Source of the DNA: Gambelia wislizenii
Taxonomy: Eukaryota > Chordata > Lepidosauria > Squamata > Crotaphytidae
Reading direction: 5' to 3'
DNA: 64,000 bases
Assembly (NCBI GenBank): GCA_030847615.1
Contig: JAUMIR010000005.1
Coordinates: 247,170,645 to 247,234,644, forward strand
The notes beneath the pieces are model-generated. The model worked only from the letters and a program-made list of their open reading frames with translations. It searched no databases and was not told the origin of the DNA. This document shows positions 34,603 to 48,430 of this stretch, piece by piece (position 1 is the stretch's first letter; every line of letters begins with the position of its first letter). The translations under genes and the position numbers were made by a program.

Positions 34603-36108
34603 AGACAGGAGCCCTCAATGCTGCTAAAACAAATAAGCCATGGTACAATTATGCTAGTACAAAAGACAGCTCACAACAAACTGGGTTATGTCTAGATTAT
34701 GAACCCAGAGATTTCAGTTTCTAATAAATATTGGAAGGGGTGACCAGTGTAGTTAAAGCGATTATCTCTTATAATTTTAAGTCAGCATTTTAAAGCTGTC
34801 CCTAGACTTCTATAGAAATCACTGGCTGTATTTGATACTGCACTGCTATACCAATTTAAGTTTTCACATAAAGAAAGGCCATGCTGCACAGAACATATCT
34901 CCTACCCTTAAGCTTTCAATGAACAATTACCACCTGTGAACTGTTTACCTGAGATAAATGGTCACAATCTTCTAACCAAGAAGAGCTGACTTAAGTGCAG
35001 CTATCCCCTAAAATGGCTATTGCAACATGTGGATTTGCACTCTGCCATTACTTTTAAAATGCATTTAAGATTGCAGCCTAGATGTCGCATAATGCCCATT
35101 AATCCAACATAAATTAGGGCAGCACTTTATATCAACTGTTTCCATCAGCACCCATGTCTATCTATATCCTTTAGTGGAACTTGCCTTTTGATACTATAAA
35201 AAAAGATCTTCACCCATGCAGAATGATAAGCGTGCCATGTACCATCTCTAGACAAGAACGGTAGAGAGCAGGGACAAAAAGTGAATGACAGAGCAGCTCC
35301 TATAAAATGAAAGTATGTTTAAAAATAAGAATATTTTTACTGGAATAGAGGAATAGCTTAACTCAGATCCAACTTCTTCAGATTCCTGCTAGCTTGTTTT
35401 TCTTGCTCCTGACAGCGAGTTAGCCAAGGGAAACTTTCACAGTTTATCCTTCTTGCCATTCCAATGTGTCAGTGCTCTCTGGTCTTTTGCTTGCTATGCA
35501 ATTGCCAATACTTATGCCCATGTTGTCATTTAGGATTTCAAGCAATGAGCAAGGAGCTCCTTTGTGACTTGCTTGCTTATAATGATAAAGGCACACTCAC
35601 ACCAGATGATGGTCCTGGTAAAGGAATGGGGAGACACACTTCTGTACTAGGCTTATAAGTGGGCCCGGGCTTATATGAAAAGTACCCCCTCATGTGCAAT
35701 GTATATGCAGTTGTTGCAATACACAAAGGAAGGATTACCAAAACCACAGGAATCTCTGGCTTCATATTTGTTACTTGCAGAAAGACACAGTTCACAGAAA
35801 CAGTGTTTCCATGCAAATTTGGGACTTAGTCCTCCATATACACCCTGAGGTATCAATCACCACAGAAAAAAACTAAGAGCAATGCAATGTAATGACTCTA
35901 AACAAGTTGTATACATGCCACTAGTGCAATACAGAAGTGAACTAGGTAGGACACAGGTGTGTTAAATCATAGCAAGAAAAAAATGCCCAGCAACACTATT
36001 GAAATGTTTTTGTTTTGCAGTTACTGCAGCAATAAAATGTATAGAATTTTCAAATAGTAATGGCATTGTTTGTTGTCTACTGAAAGCCACCCATCTGGGA
36101 TAAATATA
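34603..36108. other. No gene seen
   Basis: AT-rich non-coding DNA in the probable first intron. Small frames around 35577-35876 lie on both strands of the same stretch and lack any family signature. Confidence 0.4.
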
Positions 36109-36307
36109 GGGGGAATCCACATGACACAAATAATCCAGTTTGAAACTGGATTATTTGCATGTCTCCTTCCTATGGATTCCTGGAATTTATAGTTTTACAA
36201 GGTCTTTAGCCTTCTCTGCCAGAGTGCTGGTGCCTCACCAAACTACAAATCCCAATATTCCCTAGGAAGGTATCAACCTGGATTATTTCTCTAGTGTGGA
36301 TGCCCCC
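36109..36307. mobile_element. MITE with about 30-bp TIRs
   Basis: The left GGGGGAATCCACATGACACA and the right end, in complement GGGGGCATCCACACTAGAG, are inverted repeats followed by AAATAATCCAG in both arms. The centre carries inverted CTGGAATTTATAGTTTT and ACTACAAATCCCAATATTCC. A 199-bp non-autonomous element, perhaps Harbinger- or hAT-like; flanks are not decisive. Confidence 0.7.
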
Positions 36308-38700
36308 ATAGTAACAGAATACCTATCAACAAATAATGCCCTTCTTAGAACTTTGTGTTTTTATGTTAATGGGATACAGAAAACTCTTATTAGCCTTGTT
36401 TTTCATGAATGGCTCTTATTTTCACTGTGGCCTGCAGTACTTTTCTTGATAGATTTTTAAGATATATTTTGAACCTCTTTAGAGGCTGCACATGCTATGT
36501 GAAATAATCATTGTAACCACAATGTTAAGATGGAAATTTGTGTTCTTGACTATGGCCAGATGTAGGTGTAAAGTTTTTTAATGTCAGCAATGGTTTCTTA
36601 CCTTATCCCTGATTAATGTCCTAAATCATTCAATGAAACCACTGATTTAACTTGGTAACTTGAGCCCTGTCTCTAATAACATTCATATGAAGAAAAATGT
36701 GCTAGGGATCTTAGAAGCAAAGAAGTGAGAAATTGCCTGCAGCATGGGTTGCTCAGTACATATATACAATAGAGTATTTCAGATCAACCACTTCAGAATA
36801 AAGAACATGTCCTCTCTGCCCATATTTCAAAACCACTTTACTGTATCAAGTTACATTTGTACCCCTCATGCAGATGACATGCTTTTTATAGCAACAAGCA
36901 GCATAATTTGAAGAACACTCTGCAGTTTAGAGCCAACAGAAATCTACAAGGGAAGACTGAAACTAAACAGCTCATCCATATTCCCTCAATTTTTTTTTTT
37001 ACTTTGTGAGGTGAACTATATTTTTTAGGTTTTAGAGGAAAAACATGGGGAGAGGGACTAAAACAGAAAATCCAAGAGCGGCATCACCTCTAAGAATCAT
37101 GGGTTGTACATGCAGCCTTTTGGCCCACTGTTTACATTTTCTCTGCTAACCAAGGATGACACTTTAAGCACCTGTTGAAGTAGGCTGCCTCCTAGTCCAC
37201 AAAAAAGTCTGCCATAGTAAATATATATTAGTCCTTAGGGTGCCACAGAGATCAGTCTTTTTAAATTTTGTTTTCTAGTAAAGATTTCAGCGGTGCAGTC
37301 TTTTGCAGAACTCTCAATCTTGCACTGTCTCACAACAGTGGGCAGCAGCCTATTTACTAGGCATGCAGAAACAGGTAAGAAAGGACTGACAAGAGGGAAA
37401 CTGGGAGCTGAGGAACAATAAATTACTAACATCAAACTTCCTTCTGCCATTTCACTTTGGTGATTTCCATTCACCTCCCCCCACCCCTACTGTTTGCCCA
37501 CATTCTTGCTGGGAATAGCCAGGCGCCTAAGCCCTTGAAACCTGGGGGCAGCAAGCCAGACACTACAGAAACAATAAAGGAAAGCGGAGATGTCTGCCAG
37601 GTTTCCAAGGTATTGGTATGCAATAACTGTGTCTTACTGGGAGCCAGCAGGATTTTGAATGTTTTGTCTTGAAGCAGCCTATGCTGACTCAGAACCTCTC
37701 TGTACTCTTCCTTGATGACTGGTGTGGGGAAGGGAGGGGGTCATATAATCTATGAAGACACATGCAGGAAGAGGGCTTTTCCTGTGTATAATATTGGCAA
37801 GTACTGGATGTTGACTCACATCTGTATGTGCCACTCAGGATCTCTAGCTCATATGCAGAACAATAGAATCTGCTGACAGAACACAATAAATGCATGGAAA
37901 GAGAAAGGGTGGCAATCCCCCCACTAATAATATTACTGATAGGTACTATTCCTTTGCCTTCTTCCATCTATAAAAAGCATCACTTAAACCCTCGTAAGCA
38001 GAAGAGCAAAGAATTAACACTTCCTAAACCCTCATTCATGAAGGCCTATACTTTATATGTTTAGATACTCAACTAATGTGTACAGTATGGTGTAAAATAA
38101 TGCAACATGTGCACTGTTGTGAATACATGGTTTGTATAGGCATGTTTGTTAGAGAGTAGGACTGAGCTGTGGCTACCTGTTTAGGGCAGCTTGTGCAACA
38201 CAGACTGGTTTTCCCCAGCTATGCTGGTTGAGGGTGATGGGAACTATAATCAGATGCGGTAGGTAGGATATCAGGTACGGTAAGTGAAAGCTGGTATATG
38301 TGAAAACTTGCAATGTGCTGCAGGATCAACACATAGGGTTTATTAGTGTGCTGGACAATTTCTATCCCAAGGCAAAGTAGTACAGAAACAGGACCATAGT
38401 GTTCCAATGAGGTCATTCGTGGCAGAGATCAAAGGATGGCCACCATCCATTCACTTCATAGCAAAGCAAAAACATTCACACTATCAACCTCCTGCAGATC
38501 AAACTCACATCATTCATTTTGTTCTGGAGAGCTGTTGAAACATCCTTATTTCCAGCAGTATGTGCTAGTATGCATGTTGCCATCTGCTTAAGAAGATTTC
38601 CAGTGAATATCCAATTGCACAGGGCAAAGTCTCATGGCTACCCAAAAAGTGGGAGAGAAATCATATATGCACACTGTTGGCATGGAGTTTATAAGCATAT
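36308..38700. other. No gene seen
   Basis: Probable intron sequence without a recognisable gene or well-bounded repeat. Confidence 0.35.
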
Positions 38701-38707
38701 GGTTAAG

Positions 38708-38708
<1 letters not shown>

Positions 38709-38741
<33 letters not shown>
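38709..38741. repeat. (AC)n microsatellite
   Basis: About 33 bases of uninterrupted AC dinucleotide. Confidence 0.95.
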
Positions 38742-38742
<1 letters not shown>

Positions 38743-38874
38743 TTAATGGGATGAAGAACCTCTTTCCATCCTCATCTTCCTAAAGTAGGGATGGGTAACA
38801 TGTACCCTTTCAGATGGACCTCAAAGCCCTTCATTCTCACCAATAGTTTGGTAAGCTAGGACTGATCTAGAGCA

Positions 38875-39060
38875 ATGCTACTCAAAGTAGTAGTCCACGG
38901 ACTGGCACTGGTTCATAAGCCATCAGCTACCAGTCCCTGCAGATTTTCCAAAAATGAAAGAAACAACTGTTGCCAATGGGCACATAGGTGCTACTGTTAC
39001 CTGGCACATCAGGACCAGTTCTCCACATCAGATAGGTTAAGAAATACTCCTCTAGAAGAC
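38875..39060. mobile_element. hAT-like MITE, weak
   Basis: It starts AATGCTACTCAAAGTAGTAG and ends TTAAGAAATACTC, resembling hAT MITE ends of the CAGTGCTACTCAAAG type. TCTAGAG before and TCTAGAAG after could be a decayed 8-bp duplication. The internal text is non-coding. Confidence 0.5.
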
Positions 39061-39109
39061 CATGACCAAATATAGAGGAACATATTATTCAACCCTGTCC
39101 AAAAGCAGC

Positions 39110-39225
39110 CTCTCTCAACAGCACCCTAAAGATTTTTCAGATTACTACCCCCATGATATTCCAGCAAAGATGACTGTTGTGTCTTGTGCTTCTGGAAGGC
39201 ACCAGGTTGAGCAAGGCTGAAAGTG
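39110..39225. repeat. Foldback repeat
   Basis: Left CAACAGCACCCTAAAGATTT and right AAGGCACCAGGTTGAGCAAG face each other as degenerate inverted ends around CATGATATTCCAGC. Same family as 14145-14282. Confidence 0.5.
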
Positions 39226-40245
39226 ATGAAAGCCTAACCGCCAAGTACAGCATCTACCCTCAGGCCACAGCATACTAGAATTTAACTGCTGGCAACCTTT
39301 TCACTCAAATGCACACATGGACACCACTGTTGCATATCTATCTCTTGAAACAAAGAGTTTGTTTTAAAAAAAATGAAACACCCCCCATTACTTCAAGATC
39401 AAAAGAGTGTGGCCTTCACTCCTAGTGTGGTGCTAGCTCAATCTATATTGCTACACTGGCAGATGAGAGATGTATGCTGTATTCATCAGCCTTTCTTCAA
39501 GGCCATGGGTTTTTCAACTGAGATAGATTCCCTCTATATCCATTCTGCAGTAACCGAGGTCTTTCAAGCACTCCTGTCCAAAAACGTATGGCAAATACAG
39601 ACAGACAGACACCTGGAGTGTATACAGAGACATATCTCATAAGGCAGCTTGCCAGAAGATACAAGCATCCACAGAGTTAGCTTGTCATCTGTTAACTTGC
39701 TGGCAGGTGATAAGATTATTTTAGCACCAGGCCTCATCCACTCAAATTCTTACAAGTCAGAGGGAGTTGTAAAGTTCTCCTCACATTTGACAAATTCAGT
39801 TAAGCAGCAACTTTCCTATTGTGTTAAGTCAAAAGTAATCAATGCTGGGCAAAGTACACTCCTCCAAGGCTCTTTTGGTCTTGTGGTCTTTGGCCCTTCT
39901 GGATTTCCCAGACTTCACTTTTTTCTGCCCCCCACCAAAAGATGAATTACCTGTCCTGAAAGAATTCATGAACAGCAATTCACCTTTTTAAAAGCTCCCA
40001 AGGGGAGGTATTCATTATTTAAGATTTTTTAAAAAAATTAAAAACCAGAAGTGGACTTCTGATCACTTCAGGACTTTTATTTGTTAGCTGGCTGTCTGGG
40101 TCCCCCCACCCCACCTCTGGTGGTCTCAGGGACTGAAAAATTGCTTCAGTTTCCCACTTGTCCTCAGAAGGACACAACCTTTTCCTAGATAAAGAAGCCA
40201 GCATGAACTATGGGTTCAACATGCAAACTTTTCTGTTATTCTATA

Positions 40246-40392
40246 TCAGCTTTCCAAAACCTGGAGTACGCCAGATGTTTTGAACCAAAACCCCATAGTG
40301 ATGATCGATAGTCAGACTATTGGCTTTTGCCAATAGTCAGGAATACTGAGAGCTGTACTCCATTACAAGAGGAGAGCACCAGTTTGGGGGAA
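40246..40392. repeat. Foldback repeat
   Basis: Ends AAAACCTGGAGTACGCCAGA and the complement of GAGAGCACCAGTTTGG are inverted around GACTATTGGCTTTTGCCAAT. A more decayed member of the same family. Confidence 0.5.
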
Positions 40393-43118
40393 GTTGTTAT
40401 TCAAGAATCTATGTACCACTAAGCCAGGGCTGCTGAAATAAGAAGCGAGCGTTTGAAGAATGGGTCAAATGGGCTTGTTCTTCAGCAACTCATTTGCCAT
40501 GTTCACATCTGGCAATAGGGTAAAAAAAAAATCCTTGCCCCCTCCCTTTGCCTAAGCAAGTCAAAATATCTGGCATGGGTAATTCAGCTTAACATCCAAA
40601 CCTATAACTCTACTTTATGGCTCCCAAATAAGCTTAAATTCCTAAAGCAATAGCAAATCCAAATTTAAAGCCAGTTTTACAATCCTGGCTTGCTTGGATG
40701 CTATCAGGAATAATCCCAGGTTCATACATCTTGCTGAACTATGGTATTCCTGCTTGGATTGTTTACCCATTTATATAAAGGAATGTACAAAGCAGGATGG
40801 ATAGGCCATGGATGTTCACACTGTATGTTAATAATGTACAAATGGCCACAATCTCCAAAATGCTATCTTGCAGCTTTCCTAATAACACAGGTAAGAAAGA
40901 TATGGGAAGAAAGATATGGGAAGTTCTTTTAAAAAAGTTCAGTAAACACAGGCTAGCTGTGTAGGGGTGTTAACCTACCCTCCTTCCATTTAAGCAAGAG
41001 GATCATCAAAAGCTGGGCTACGTGTCAGGTTTCCTTCCAGTTCTTTGCAGTAAAAGGGAACAGGTGAACTCTGCCGTGGGTTTTGTGCTTCTGGGCACAC
41101 TTTAACCAGCCTGAGTGAGTCATATATTAAGCAGTCACGACCACAGCAGGCACACAGACTGCTCTGATCCATCCAAGAAGAATGGAGAGAAAGCTAGCAG
41201 GGGTTAGAACATCTCTCACTACTGGACATTGCCTTATAAGAACACATGGAAATCAGTGAGGAGGCCAGAAATAAAGGCGGCGGTGGCGGGGGCGGGGGGG
41301 AGAGACAGCATCCACCAGAGTACCAGGCGTTAGGCATGGAACTGATTTAAACATCCTTAATAACAGAATGGATATAGAACTAAATTATAAACTAGGAAAT
41401 CTCCAGCCCCTGTTTCATCCCTGCCATCTACCCGAGGCAAAACCACTCTGAGGGAATAATAGAAGTGACCTATCTTGTAAGGATTACTCAAATATGAGCT
41501 TGAGAAGAATATTCTAAAGCATGATATAGTTTTTAATTTGCTCAATAGGAAACCGGAGAAAGAACCTATACCAATTTTTATAAGAAGAAATGGTAGCCAT
41601 CTGTGTCTGATTTATATACATTCAGGCTGCAAGGAAGAGTGACTCATATAACTGAATACCAAAACAAATCCCTGTACATAGAAAGTTACATACCAGAAAG
41701 AAGGGTTCTGACCTCTTGACATGCTAAATTTCAGTAACAGGGACAGACAGCCCTAAATCCAATTGTCGTTCCTATTTAGAATAGACCTGGCGAATCAATG
41801 GAAACATTATAAAACAACACTTACATTAGTTCCATTAATTCAGTGGGTCTGCTCTAGTTGGCACTAACAAATGGATTTAAGCCTGCTTTTTTTTTAATAA
41901 CCAGAAAAGTATTCAGACACATAAGCCTTGACAGGCAATTTGGAGTGGATGCAGCCATGACACAGACTTATTACTTCAATGACAATAAGAGCCACCACTC
42001 GCTGCCTGACAAACAGGATTCCAAGAAATTATCCCAAGTTGCTATCAGGCAAAAAAATAAAGGAAGCAAAAGTATTTGAAGCATAATGGCCTCAAATAGG
42101 TAGTCAAAATTTTAAAAGAAAAAGATTCCCCCCCCCCCACGAGATGCACAAAGTCATCAGGAGTACTGTACTATGTGGACATTCAACCTTCTCACATGAG
42201 GGATAAAAACAGGGGAAGGGAAGTGAGCATAATCCAATCATCTCTAGCACCTCAGGCCCAGACTCTGCCACATTGTGGGGGCTGATTTGAGGGAGCATCA
42301 ACTTGTGTTTGCATGTAGAAACTGTCACATAGTGGAGAAGCCCAAACAGGCTTGCCTACAATAACCACCAACAGAAGTTCCTTTAAGACTTTCCCCCTCA
42401 ACACAGCACTGAAAGGCAAAAGGCACTACAGGTTCAGCCTGTAAATACACCCACTTTTAAGCCTTCTTTGGACTAAGAACTATTTAGAGGGTACAGCCAC
42501 ACAGAAAGAAGAAAAAATCAACAAAGTGAGAGCTTGCACAAAATACAGATATAGTATTTGGCCACTGTACCTTATGAGCCCTACTGAGTTTCCATCTCAG
42601 CATGGCTATATAGTTCAGGCAATATGGATTCTCTTGATTAAAGCCAGTCAGCCAGAATTGCACACGTGTCAATCACAATAGAATAAATATTTTAAAATCT
42701 TAGCCCTGGCTACAGCACAGAAAAGGCAGGTTCAACTACATTTCAGCTTTTCCATCCCTTTCAGGCACTACCCATGTTTATTTCACACACACACCATTTC
42801 TACTCAGCAGAGACCACTAAATACATATTGTACAGTCCAAACTAAGCTGAAGTCACTTCCATTTGGATCATCAAGGGAGCTGCCTGAACATGACAAATGA
42901 TATAACTTCCAACTATGATATTTTATAACATTTCAGCACAGGGCCAAAATAAAGCAAATCTGAAAACACAGACTACTCATGGTATCTATGCCATATAAAT
43001 TTGATTCTCTTGCCCTACAGCAGTGGCTACAAAAGCTTATTAAATAAATCCTCATTTTGGAAGATAGATGACTTCACTTCCTTAGCTAGGACAGGGAGTA
43101 CTGACACCAAATTACAAA
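40393..43118. other. No gene seen
   Basis: Probable intron. Notable only for a GC-rich purine run with (GGCGG) units at about 41276-41302 and a C-tract at 42129-42139. Confidence 0.4.
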
Positions 43119-43350
43119 TATAGTTGTCCTTCCATATCCACGGATTTGGTATCCACGGATTTAAGTATTCATGGCTTGAAAATGTTCTTAAAAAATAATA
43201 ATCCAAAAAGCAAACCTTGATTTTGCCATCTTATATAAGGGACACCATTTTGCTATGCCACTGCATATAATTGGACTTGAGTATTCACGGATTTTGGTAT
43301 CCACAAGGGGTCCTGGAACCAAACCCCAGAGAATATGAAGGGACAACTAA
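43119..43350. mobile_element. Tigger-like MITE
   Basis: Same family as 26184-26412 (GTTGTCCTTCCATATCCACG at the left, ATATGAAGGGACAACT at the right). The first two bases of the terminal CAG are lost, leaving a damaged left tip. Confidence 0.8.
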
Positions 43351-44691
43351 GTCTGACGTGATGATGGAAACAGACACTCATAGGCCTGAGTGTTTATAGC
43401 AAAGGAAATGTCAAAACTTCAACTCTAGCATGAACATTAAAAGAAGAACAGTTCATGTCCAGATGTTGTTGGCTGGAAATTCCTATGGTAGTTGGCACAG
43501 CCATTTATGCGGAATGCTGGTAGCTGTAGTCCAACAGTCAGGAAAACTGTACTTTGCCCTCCGTATCTCTAGAAGGTGGTTTAGGATATTTTAAATGCTG
43601 CTGAGATTCATTAAGCAAATTGCTCTTATTTTTTTTAAAGGCAGATGACTGCATTCAGTACTGCTTTCTATTGCTGAGAACCAATAAACGGTTACCTCTG
43701 CTTTCAGAATTTAGAGAGGACTTGGAAGAGCCAGGGCTTGTTAATAGAATGCACACTGTGTGTGTATAAGGTTTCAGGAACCTTATTTGTTTCTGAATAG
43801 GGTGAAAAACACCTGTGTCTGAAATTCTGGTGAGATGTTGCTAGTCAGTGATTAGATGCAGAGCTTGGGAAAAAAAATTGTTTTGGATGTCAGCATCCAA
43901 CCCTCCCCAGCCAGCATGGCCAAAAAGTAACTCTTTCCAGCTCTGGCTAAGTGGACTGACAATATAAGGTGGCTTCCTTAATTCCAATATCTGGGATGGG
44001 TTTTTGCTGCTAATCAAGTCTGTTTGAAATTTGGCATTGTAGCTCATCCTAAGAGAATAATTAGACACATTGCTTTAAAAAAGATCTAAGTTCTAACAGA
44101 TCCACTTTTATTAGGTGGCTTGGGGCTTATCCTTCTTGTTTCTAAGCTTGATGAGCAGTGTCCAAATGAAACAGGCAAGGTTTCAGTTTACTGACTGCAT
44201 CTTTTCCTACTTGTTAATTTGAAATACTTATAACTAGAGATGCAAAAGGTGGGTGGACATGTGCTTTGTCAAGAGCTGTGCAAATGTTGTTGGAAACCTT
44301 AAGCTAGTGGGTGTTGTGGTGGGTTCAGGTGTACTATAGCACTGAAATGGTGTTCCTTATTTCTGACATTGACTGACAAGCTATTTTAGATCTGCAGAAC
44401 AGTTTCCCTTTCATTTGTTTAGAATATTTATTCCAAACTCTCGCATAAGTAGCTTTCCAAAGCCAGTCTTCAGACCAATGTTCATAAAACCAGCATCGTA
44501 CTGCTAACCAATTAAGAAACAGAGAGAAGAAAAAAATCTCACAATGGATCTTTAAACTCCCCACATGCATGATATCAGCCAAACAATATAAGAATGAAAT
44601 TCTATAAGGATGAAAATGTGGGAACAAGCATTAGTTATACCTCCCCAACTCTTTATTATCCTTTTACCAAGAGAACCTCTTTTCAGCTGTT

Positions 44692-44888
44692 ATTGTTGTG
44701 TGCCTTTAAGTCATTTCCAACTTATGACAATCCCAAGGCAAACTTATCACAGGGTTTTCTTGCCTTCCTCCGAGGCTGAGAGAGTGACTTGTCCAAGGTC
44801 ATCCAGTGTGTTTCCGTGGCCAACTGGGGATTCAAACCCTGGTCTCCAGACATAGTCCAGCGCTCAAACCACTACACAATGCTGGCTG
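44692..44888 (-). mobile_element. Sauria-type tRNA-derived SINE
   Basis: The plus strand runs from TTGTTGTGTGCCTTTAAGTC (complement of the tail) to CTCAAACCACTACACAATGC (complement of the tRNA-like head). Same family as 15332-15556, opposite orientation. Confidence 0.8.
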
Positions 44889-45149
44889 TCTTCAGCTGTT
44901 CTCTTGAACTTATTCTGACATTTTTCTATACAAGTCTATGCATGTTGTCCTTCTGTAGAACATATTCCATTCTTGTACAATATTTGTGTACACTAATTCA
45001 CACACACACACAAATGTAAAAACTAACAGTAAGATACCAAAAGCTTTAACAAATGTAATTCCATCCAGAAGAGGGCAGTAGTACATATACAGTGGAATGA
45101 GCAAGTAACTGCAAACAAAACTGCAAGGTAACAGTATGCAGGCTAAACT

Positions 45150-45245
45150 TCTAGGGGGGAGCCATGTTAGTCTCACAAAAACGAAGAACCATGTACAATC
45201 TTAAAGGCTAACACATTTATTATGGAATAAGTTTTCATGGGCCAA
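45150..45245. repeat. Interspersed repeat fragment
   Basis: The text GGAGCCATGTTAGTCTCACA, then CTTAAAGGCTAACACATTTA and ATGGAATAAGTTTTCATGGG, belongs to a repeat common in reptile genomes in my memory (GTGTTAGTCTGT ... GACTAACA). The class is not certain. Confidence 0.5.
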
Positions 45246-45472
45246 GTCCACTTCATGTACAACTGTGTTGATAACACAAGGTTGGGAACCAGAGTGCAGC
45301 ATCCGATTTCTCTATCTCTATCAAGGACCATCTTGAAACCTCCAATGTCAAGGGGTCTGGAATCATGTAAGGGGTGCCTACAAGCATTGAAGACAACAGC
45401 TTACGCAGCATGTTTATGACGTTCACTTCGGTAATCTTTCATAAAATCCTGGCAGATTGGCTTGCCTTAAAC

Positions 45473-45794
45473 CAGTGGTTCTTAACCTGTGGTCCATAGA
45501 TCCCCAGGGGGCTGCAATGTTCTCACAGGGGGTCCGCAAAGGCTTGAAATCTTCCCAGCCCTTCAATCCACTGCAGCAGCAAACTTCCAGGAAGAAGCAG
45601 TAGAAAAGTCTTACCTTCCCCTCTAGTGCCTCTGAGGGAAGGTTTAATGGATGGTACAATTGTACTATTATTATAATTATGACCAAGTATTATTATTATT
45701 ATTATTATTATGTTTTAAATCTAGAGTTTGGGGGTCTGCGGCAACAAAAAATATTTAAAGGGGATCCTTGGTAAAGAAAAGGTTAAGAGCGCTG
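45473..45794. mobile_element. hAT-like MITE with perfect 8-bp TSD
   Basis: The ends CAGTGGTTCTTAACCT and the complement of AAAGGTTAAGAGCGCTG are hAT-type inverted repeats. CCTTAAAC lies directly on both sides (45465-45472 and 45795-45802), an exact 8-bp duplication. An (ATT)n run is internal (about 45688-45711). 322 bp, non-coding. Confidence 0.88.
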
Positions 45795-45802
45795 CCTTAA
45801 AC

Positions 45803-48418
45803 CACCCAATTAGTAAAGCAAGACCTCAGGAGAATAAGTTACAGATTGTATACTTTTCAAAATGTGTATCCTCAGCTGCACATGAGATCACATCCTGTGT
45901 TGATCCAAGCAGTTACAATCCATACCTGATTCAAGAATCATTTATTATACAGTACGACCCTTAATGACGGTACAAGTAACCTGCATTTAGCAATCTTGAG
46001 TACTTACTTTGAAGACACTTCTGGTCTTTTTTTCCTTTTTCATTCATCTTCCTACTCTATAAAGGGTCAACATCTTTTGACTCTGTTCATTCCCATATCA
46101 AATTCTTAAATCCAAGCTACACCAAGCCAGTTATCTAAACTTCAACCTGGTTTCACTTACTCTTCAAAAACTTGTCATCACTGAGTAATTTAAACTGGAA
46201 GATCAAGCAAAGTAATTAAAAACAAATTAGCTAGGCTACCCACACACAGACCCATTAGAAGCTTCACACCCTAACCCTAACCACACCTTACCGCATCTCC
46301 TTAGTGATGGGAGAGTCCCAAGAGATCCAGGGAAACAAATCTTGTTCTTGTTCAGTGGATGAGATACCAACACTCCCTATTCAGCAGGAGGAGATTCTAA
46401 GGCTTTGTTAGCATAGTTAAGAAAACAAGTTCCTTTCCCATGAAGCTCTCCAACAGCATGGCAAAAGGACTGGGCAAATTTCTGTTTGCTATGCAAAGGG
46501 TCTCATGCAAGCACTCTTACAGGAGCAATGACCTGGATTCTGCAGAGTTAACAGTTGATTAGGACTCAGAGCTTCTGCCTTCAGGGGCAAGCTTCCATCT
46601 TCCAAGCTACCAATATCTGTGTACTATTCAAGCACTTAAAAATAGCAACCAGGCAGCACATTCCCTTTCAGCCTGGACACCTGACTCCCAGCTGAGGCTT
46701 GGAACTAGCTTTTAGTGAAAGAGATTGGCTGGGAGACACCAGGGATGTTGAAATGTCTTAAGCCAGAGAGGATAACAAGTTTAGTGCCTGGAGCAAGTAA
46801 AGCACTAGAAGGAAATCAGTTTTCTTAAAAAGAAAGCAGTGCTGGGGCAGCCATGGTAATGGAAGAGGTGGTACATGTGCAATTTTGGCTTGTCTCTTCC
46901 ACAGGTTTTGACAATGTGTAGCTTCTCAAGGAATATTTATTTGTTTGTTTGTTGGATTTATCCCACCTTTCTTTCAAAATGGGATTCAAGGCAGCTTACA
47001 ATAATTTTAAAAGATACAACTAAAACCTTAATTACAAAAGTTTTTTTAAAAGAATTAAATATTACCATTAGTTACTCTGCCTATCATTTCCAGAGGCACC
47101 AGCAGATAAGCACTGAGATTCTGCTGCAACTGAGGAGCTGTGAAAAGACTTGGTGGATGGGATCTGAGAACTTTAAGAGAACTTTAAAGAAATTTTAACT
47201 AACGTAACAGCTTCTTCTTCATTCTCTTCCCTGTTCAGTTTGCAGATGGCCAACAAGCCTTACCACCCTACAAGCCGTAATGGCTAAGTACTACCTCCAA
47301 GTTGCAAGGGAGTATGTCTCTCAAAATGAGTGAATGAGCAACAACTGTGAGGGAGAGCTACTGTCCTCATGTCCTGCTTGTTGGCTTTCCTTAGGTATCT
47401 GGTTGCATATTGTGGAAAACAAGATGCTGGACCAGACAGGTCACTGGCCTGATCCAGCAGGGCTCTTCTGATGTTATGGTCTTGAGATTTCAGGAGCAGG
47501 AAAATACTTCTTACAGGACCTTCACGTTGCCAGAAAAAGATCCATATACCCAACAAAACATAAAATAAAAGGAATTCCTAGCAATTGGATTAAATTAGCA
47601 TTAAATCTAAATCTATATGCTATCCAGTTACACTTAATCCTTTTGCACACTACAGAGTCAGAAGTGAGACCACATGGGATGAGAAGTGATGTACAAATGG
47701 TAGGGGAATCCCAGAGAAAGAAAAAGCACTTCAACAGGGCACATAGTACTTGCCTTAAAAGTCTCCTCCTTTCACACTTATTACCAGCACATTTTAAACA
47801 TTTCTTCGTAACCATGAGAGCTAGCAACTTGATTTATCATACAAAAATGACTGTAAAGTTTATCTGAAAGCCAAATTGCTTTACCAGCGTTCGTTCTGCA
47901 TGGCATGAAGAAAATATGTATCAAACAATCATCCAAACCCAGAAGTAAATTAGGCTCTGTGGATTTGCTTCAACAGCTGCATGATGCCAAAAAGAACCTA
48001 CAGCTTTTCTACACAAGTTAACAGTTTCACCCCCCCCAAAAAAAAAACAAAAAGGAAAAAAAACTTCATTCTTCTCTAAAAAACAAACTCCCCACAACAT
48101 GATTTCTAGCATAAAGTAGTTGCTTCCACTTTACATTTATGCACTCCTCAACTGAAGTGGTGGTGGTTGCTATATTCTTTTTTGAAGCTTCTTCTTGAAA
48201 ACCAAAATCTTTCTACAGTGAAAAGTAATACAAATTCTTAACACTCACCACTAGTCTGCTTCCCAATTAAGCCATAGCAACATGAGTCAGTCAGAGTAGC
48301 AAAAGGACAGTTTGAATTGGAAACATGCCATGGCACTATGTTTTGGTAGCATTGGTGCCATCAGGAAAATCTGAGGATTGGTCTTGACTCATTTGGATTC
48401 AATACTGGGAAGCCAGAT
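45803..48418. other. No gene seen; minor repeat scraps
   Basis: About 46936-47010 (TTTGTTTGTTTGTTGGATTT, GATTCAAGGCAGCTTACAAT) and about 47420-47490 (GATGCTGGACCAGACAGGTC, CTGATCCAGCAGGGCTCTTC) are fragments of common squamate repeats. The rest has no signature. Confidence 0.4.
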
Positions 48419-48430
48419 ACATTCTAAAAG

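Noticed and set aside
41276..41302. G-rich run that might form a quadruplex
   Set aside because: Short and isolated, with no gene or promoter near; kept only as a composition note.
46266..46284. Telomere-like CCCTAACCCTAA
   Set aside because: Only about two units; too short for an interstitial telomeric array.
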